Source: Sinotaia quadrata (lineage: Eukaryota; Mollusca; Gastropoda; Architaenioglossa; Viviparidae). Taken from it: a DNA stretch of 64,000 nt. Below the pieces are notes generated by a model that saw only the letters and a list, made by a program, of their open reading frames with translations, was not told the origin of the DNA and did not search any database. The DNA is taken from positions 25,784,201 through 25,848,200 of the forward strand of contig CM054178.1 of the NCBI GenBank assembly GCA_028829895.1. Direction: 5' to 3'. This document shows positions 61,146 through 64,000 of the stretch, piece by piece (position 1 is the first letter of the stretch; every line of letters begins with the position of its first letter). A program made the translations under genes and the position numbers.

Positions 61146-61504
61146 AATAGTAAGAAGAAATGTAAGCATATTGAAATACTTAAAAGATTGTTTTTGGGGG
61201 TGTGTGCAATAATTCTTTTCTACATGTCAGAATGTAATAAGGAAACATTTATACTTGAGATAGATGTGTGGTCTTCTAAATAATTGAGTATTTATTACTT
61301 TTAAAATTACACTGACTGTCTTTTGATCTAAAAAGTTACAATAAATTTGAAATTTGTGTAAATGATCTGCAAATAATGTTCTACCCACAATTCCCGGGAT
61401 GAGAGTTCGAGCAATGACAGTTGTTGTTTTTTTTAAATTTGTAAAACAAGCACTTCTAGACTATCCCCATCAAAGAGTGCACCTTTGTAATTTATTGTGA
61501 GCGA

Positions 61505-61650
61505 CCGTATTTATCAGTGACTGTTTTGTGATGGTGGTTATTTTATTTCAGAGAGTTGCCATATGAACATGACCGTAAGTTATCTATCTACTGACTGTAC
61601 TTGTTGAGTGACAGGTATTATTTCATTTCAGAGACATGCCATGTGAAAGA
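61505..61650. repeat. Duplicated splice-acceptor segment upstream of the GPCR
   Basis: Two ~75-bp copies, each '..gactgt..ttg.tg....tt..ttatttca' then 'gagagttgccatatgaa' or 'gagacatgccatgtgaa'. The first copy is followed by 'gacc|gtaagt', so it could be a 23-nt micro-exon (61552-61574). The second leads straight into the GPCR start. Confidence 0.6.
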
Positions 61651-62850
61651 AACTCCTCTTGTCAGTCAGGCATTCTAGTGATATCAACTGGCAGCGTGTT
61701 GGCCTCCCAGGAACCAGAAACGTCATCCAACCATAGCCTCGGTGTCGTGTTGCCCCTTGGCCGCACAGAAGCCCTGGCTGTTCTGTGTTTGGCTGCGGCT
61801 GTTGCCTTTGGTAACCTTTCGACTCTCTTTTTGACAAAGTTTGCCAGCGGCGGGGAGAGTCCGGCCATGGTGTTTGTCAGAATGCTGTGCATATCGGACT
61901 TTCTGATTGGCTGCTATGGTGTGGGCAAAATGGTGATGGTGCTCTACCTGGACGTTCTGTTGATCAACTTCTTCCTGCCAGAGAGTCTGCTATTCACAGC
62001 CAACACTGCTGCCTGTGTCACTTTGCTTATGCTCACCGTGGACCGCAGTGCCAAAATTGCTGCGCCTTTCTGGTACACTCAGCATCTAGACAAGGCATCA
62101 GTCATCACTGGGATGGTTTTTGTCTGGAATGCGTCCTTCGTCATCGGATTCCTGCCGCTGCTGGGATGGAACCGTGCCCCAAAGTACGTGCTGGGCTTTT
62201 TTGACTTCTTTCCTTGGCACTATCTGTTGTTTGTCGGATTGTGCTGGCTCTTATGTGTGTCTGGGAGTCTGGGAATGCTGGTGTTTATGCGCCAGCGGTT
62301 TGGCTTGGTCAATCGTATTGGAGAATGTCGCATGTGGTTTCCTGCCCTAGATGTGGAGAAATACCAAAAACTCCAAATGACAATTCTTGCAGAAATTGTT
62401 ACGTGGCTTCTGTGTTATTTGCCTTTCTTCATTTTCGTCGTTGTTTCATGCCAGCCACAGCCCTTGCTGTCCACATTGCAAGTGAACAGCAGTGTTCAAT
62501 ATTTTACGCCCATCTTTTTGCTGCGTTCACTAGCTGGCACAGGCTTCCAGATCTACCGAACGGTTTACATTCAAGGTCTCGTCAAGAGTTCTAGCCCATC
62601 CACAACTCCAGGGCACAATTTCTTTGACAAGTACAATCGACAAAAGAACGGTCATGGAATCGCCACAATCTCCTATTCAAATCCAATGTTTGAGAACAGT
62701 ATAACTGATGTCAGTATCTTGGACAGTTCCAGGGACTCCTTGCGGAGTCTGCAGACTCCAGACATAACTAGAGTTATCTCCCGACCTCACCATGAATTGG
62801 ACGTCGGGCAGAACGTTGTTGGTGTGACTGACGAGATTACAGCATTATGA
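61636..62850 (+). CDS. Class A (rhodopsin-family) GPCR, MECA-cluster-like, orphan
   Basis: Intronless 404-codon frame; this ATG is the first after an in-frame TGA and lies 4 nt past an acceptor ('atttcag'). Seven hydrophobic segments: about 45-68 (GN60), 77-100 (ISD88), 115-135, 155-177, 194-218, 248-270 (LCYLPF, P263) and 285-310. TM4 'FLPLLGWN' is typical of the S1P/LPA/cannabinoid/adenosine/GPR119 side of class A. The cysteine at the top of TM3 is absent, as in much of that cluster. Oddities: DRY reads DRS (136-138), and NPxxY is replaced by GTGFQIY. N-glycosylation sequons occur at N6 and N32. The Ser/Thr-rich tail from about 318 suits arrestin or kinase regulation. Ligand unknown; it may be a divergent lophotrochozoan expansion. 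Confidence 0.9.
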   Translation: MPCERNSSCQSGILVISTGSVLASQEPETSSNHSLGVVLPLGRTEALAVLCLAAAVAFGNLSTLFLTKFASGGESPAMVFVRMLCISDFLIGCYGVGKMVMVLYLDVLLINFFLPESLLFTANTAACVTLLMLTVDRSAKIAAPFWYTQHLDKASVITGMVFVWNASFVIGFLPLLGWNRAPKYVLGFFDFFPWHYLLFVGLCWLLCVSGSLGMLVFMRQRFGLVNRIGECRMWFPALDVEKYQKLQMTILAEIVTWLLCYLPFFIFVVVSCQPQPLLSTLQVNSSVQYFTPIFLLRSLAGTGFQIYRTVYIQGLVKSSSPSTTPGHNFFDKYNRQKNGHGIATISYSNPMFENSITDVSILDSSRDSLRSLQTPDITRVISRPHHELDVGQNVVGVTDEITAL

Positions 62851-63340
62851 TGGAGTTCACCTGTTAGAAAAAAATCTGTCATTTTAAAAAGGATCTATGT
62901 TGCTAAGGAAATATTTCCCGGTTATTCGTGCGTGTACGTGTGTGTGTGTTTGTGTGAGTGCATGCGTGTGCTATCATAGTTTGACTGAACTGACCCAACC
63001 TGGGAGTAGGTAGTTTGAATTATTATTGTGCAGAGCCATCATTACTTAGGAGCGTTCAGAAGATGTATGAATAAACAGTGCGAGTACGAGAGAAATAAAT
63101 ATTTGTGAATAGACTATGTAAGTTTTCGTTTTACAGAAAGCATCCGGGTATTGTGATACAGAGGAATGCAAAGCAATCGAACTTTAACTCCAAATCTGTT
63201 AGTAGAGTGATTTACAGTTGTGCAGAGTGATCTGAGATTAACATATACCAAGTCTGTGAGAAGGCAGTGATTTACACTTGTACAGAGTCGTGTTAGGATC
63301 TACACGATTCTTAAGTACACACTGATTTTATATTTGTAGA
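62851..63340 (+). other. GPCR 3' UTR candidate
   Basis: Polyadenylation hexamers AATAAA at 63070-63075 and 63094-63099 would give a 3' UTR of about 230-270 nt. A short GT tract lies at 62938-62956. Confidence 0.5.
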
Positions 63341-63640
63341 GAGAGAGAATCAGAGGTCACGAAATCTGTGATTAGACAGTAGGTTCTATTTGTAATCATG
63401 GTTATTGTGTAGCATAATCCTGATATGTGAGTAGATACTACATTCATTGCTAGTGTGTAGTAATGACATAATTTGTTAGTAGATACTTCAGTCATTACTA
63501 GTGTTTAGCATAGGCACGGTGCTACAGTCATTTTTAGTGTGTAGCATTGCCGCATAGGCATAATACGCGAGTAGATACTACACTCATTGTTAGTATGTAG
63601 CATAGTCAAAATTTGTGAGTAGATACTACGAGCTTGTGGC
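63190..63640. repeat. Degenerate tandem array, ~45-70-bp unit
   Basis: 'tgtgagtagatactacattc' plus 'attgctagtgtgtagcata' recurs from about 63405; a looser version ('tctgtgagaaggcagtgatt') begins near 63190. Confidence 0.8.
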
Positions 63641-64000
63641 ATCGGAGTCTTCGTTTGTTAGCTCGATGTACTCAACAGCTGTATGAATAGACAGTGAGTT
63701 CTTGCAGTACGGCCATCTTGTAGGAACTTACTCAAGAGAAGAGGTCACTGCGACTTATGATGGCTTTTTTTCTAATACCAGAACAGTGCTTTTCATTTGC
63801 TTTACCTTTTTAACTCTTTTTATGTTTTTTAAATTAATTTTTTTAAACAAGAAATTGTTTTGTTAAAAATTAATCTTTTGGGAAAATCTACTTGTGTATG
63901 TCAGTTTACAAATCTAATGAGAGAGAGGGAGATAGGTTTACTTTATGATGACCTTGTAACCCTCCTAGTCCTAAAGCTCCCACCCCATTCCTTGTTTCTG
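63641..64000. other. No gene recognised
   Basis: AT-rich to the window edge. Confidence 0.5.

Noticed and set aside
60873..61283. 130-codon plus frame and 98-codon minus frame
   Set aside because: Dominated by a 45-bp tandem repeat; composition is AT-driven.
61662..62594. Additional frames within the GPCR locus (plus 61887, 62120 and 62214; minus 61628 and 61662)
   Set aside because: Shadows of the GPCR coding frame.

Overview
The window looks like nuclear DNA of an invertebrate animal, most likely a mollusc or related lophotrochozoan. It is AT-rich, with short GT-AG exons in long introns and very many microsatellites, minisatellites and small interspersed repeats. The phylum is an inference from gene content and repeat style; no single sequence proves it.

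Three genes can be supported. (1) A minus-strand vezatin orthologue (VEZT, adherens-junction transmembrane protein) runs from its start at 27485 to its stop at 8676. I reconstruct 14 coding exons whose phases fit a protein of about 895 residues. Only the exon 10/11/12 junctions and the 3' end of exon 6 are ambiguous. (2) A plus-strand Tudor-domain gene starts at 27759. Six phase-compatible exons reach 43555, with an N-terminal helical region followed by one extended Tudor domain of the TDRD type. Its 3' end is not resolved. The two genes are head to head, with 273 bp between start codons. (3) An intronless class A GPCR of 404 residues at 61636-62850 has a MECA-cluster-like sequence (S1P/LPA/cannabinoid/adenosine side) and an unusual DRS motif. 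A TATA/CRE-bearing promoter candidate and a non-coding first exon lie about 1.3-1.5 kb upstream.

Most of the remainder is repeats. 0.7-8 kb: tandem repeats, a perfect 34-bp hairpin, a 17-unit minisatellite, and a 1490-bp solo LTR with a 5-bp target duplication that splits a 32-bp minisatellite. 8.7-27.5 kb: vezatin introns with several tandem arrays, a 198-bp hAT MITE with an 8-bp target duplication, a perfect 24-bp hairpin, and a 1000-bp LTR-like repeat. 27.7-43.6 kb: Tudor-gene introns holding a 2.7-kb TIR-bounded element with a CpG-bearing promoter-like patch, a second copy of the LTR-like repeat (1314 bp, 5-bp TSD), and an inverted truncated relative of the first LTR. 43.6-61.6 kb: no confident gene, many degenerate tandem arrays, one tRNA-derived SINE-like sequence, and one possible first exon at 53471. 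61.6-64 kb: the GPCR and its 3' flank.

Vezatin (cell adhesion) and the Tudor protein (typically germline piRNA or RNP scaffolding) share no obvious pathway. Their link here is the compact shared promoter. No operon-like or defence-like system was found. The main novelty is the nested repeat structure and the divergent GPCR.
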